Source: Nitrosotalea sp. (GTDB lineage: Archaea > Thermoproteota > Nitrososphaeria > Nitrososphaerales > Nitrosopumilaceae). Taken from it: a DNA stretch of 54,884 nt. Below, one piece after another: positions 54,790 through 54,884 of this stretch. The translations under genes and the position numbers were made by a program. Location of the stretch: positions 1-54,884 of the forward strand of contig JAHEYD010000007.1 in assembly GCA_023251795.1 (NCBI GenBank), given 5' to 3'. The notes beneath the pieces are model-generated. The model made no database searches and was not told the origin of the DNA. It saw only the letters and a list, made by a program, of their open reading frames with translations. The stretch's first letter is position 1; each line of letters begins with the position of its first letter.

Positions 54790-54884
54790 GACGGCAAGAA
54801 ATCCACTGGCGGTGGTGTCAATCCCGCTCCGTCTAATCTCAATGCGTTTCAGTATCCGGCTAATGTGAAGAAATCTTAGGACAC
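54765..54884. repeat. Terminal direct repeat, right copy
   Basis: Exact copy of bases 1-120. See the left copy for the interpretation. Confidence 0.97.

Overview
The window looks like a complete or nearly complete genome of a tailed, podovirus-like bacteriophage. Its first 120 bases (1-120) are repeated exactly as its last 120 (54765-54884), so the unique sequence is 54,764 bp and is probably circular in the assembly. The virion genes support this: a P22-like portal, an N4-gp56-type major capsid protein, a P22 gp10-like stabilisation protein, large ejection-type proteins and a terminase pair. I recognise no integrase, excisionase, tRNA, CRISPR array, rRNA or phage RNA polymerase. A lytic phage using host sigma70-type RNA polymerase fits best. 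Lipoboxes, signal peptides and several peptidoglycan enzymes point to a bacterial host that I cannot name, probably Gram-negative.

Layout. (1) 127-28995, plus strand: portal, scaffold, capsid and decoration protein; then a sugar-transferase and methyltransferase cassette (5524-8057); then neck, stabilisation, ejection and tail genes, including an M15 peptidase fusion, an S74 chaperone fusion and a PurD-like ATP-grasp enzyme; then three successive fibre-like proteins with apparent Sec signal peptides (21424-25807); and finally lysis genes (cysteine-peptidase-type endolysin, holin-like protein, lipoprotein) and a papain-like protein. (2) 29042-50881, minus strand: replication, recombination and modification genes, including a TSCPD protein, a DUF3987-like ATPase, a DEDDh exonuclease, a uracil-glycosylase/PolA fusion, a ParB-methylase fusion, a second DNA methylase, an RHH regulator, a Sak4-like ATPase, an SSB-like partner, a Cas4/RecB-like nuclease, a vWA protein and many small proteins. 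(3) 50882-51778: non-coding control DNA with palindromes and promoters. (4) 51779-54676, plus strand: small ORFs, an HTH protein, the terminase subunits and a small virion-type gene, running across the junction into the portal.

Two genome-wide signals cut across this layout. First, a 27-bp near-palindrome occurs nine times, always between genes or on a gene boundary, and its single asymmetric centre base follows the direction of transcription in every case that can be assigned. In five copies it ends 11-19 bp before a start codon. It behaves like a phage-specific operator or promoter set. Second, an acidic peptide of the type DLDDLDL ends four unrelated proteins, with a variant on a fifth and internal copies in two more, including the probable small terminase. 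Its codons differ at every copy, which suggests selection on the peptide, probably as a docking tail for a common partner.

Other notable features are: a candidate replication origin (48926-49460) with five 18-bp iterons, a T-rich tract and inverted triplet repeats; two related structured elements in the early operon (38990-39124 and 42458-42605), the second directly behind a consensus sigma70 promoter; a capsid-gene leader whose Shine-Dalgarno sequence is paired away; a 26-bp inverted repeat flanking one small gene; and a gene split by an exact 10-bp tandem duplication (43918-44503).
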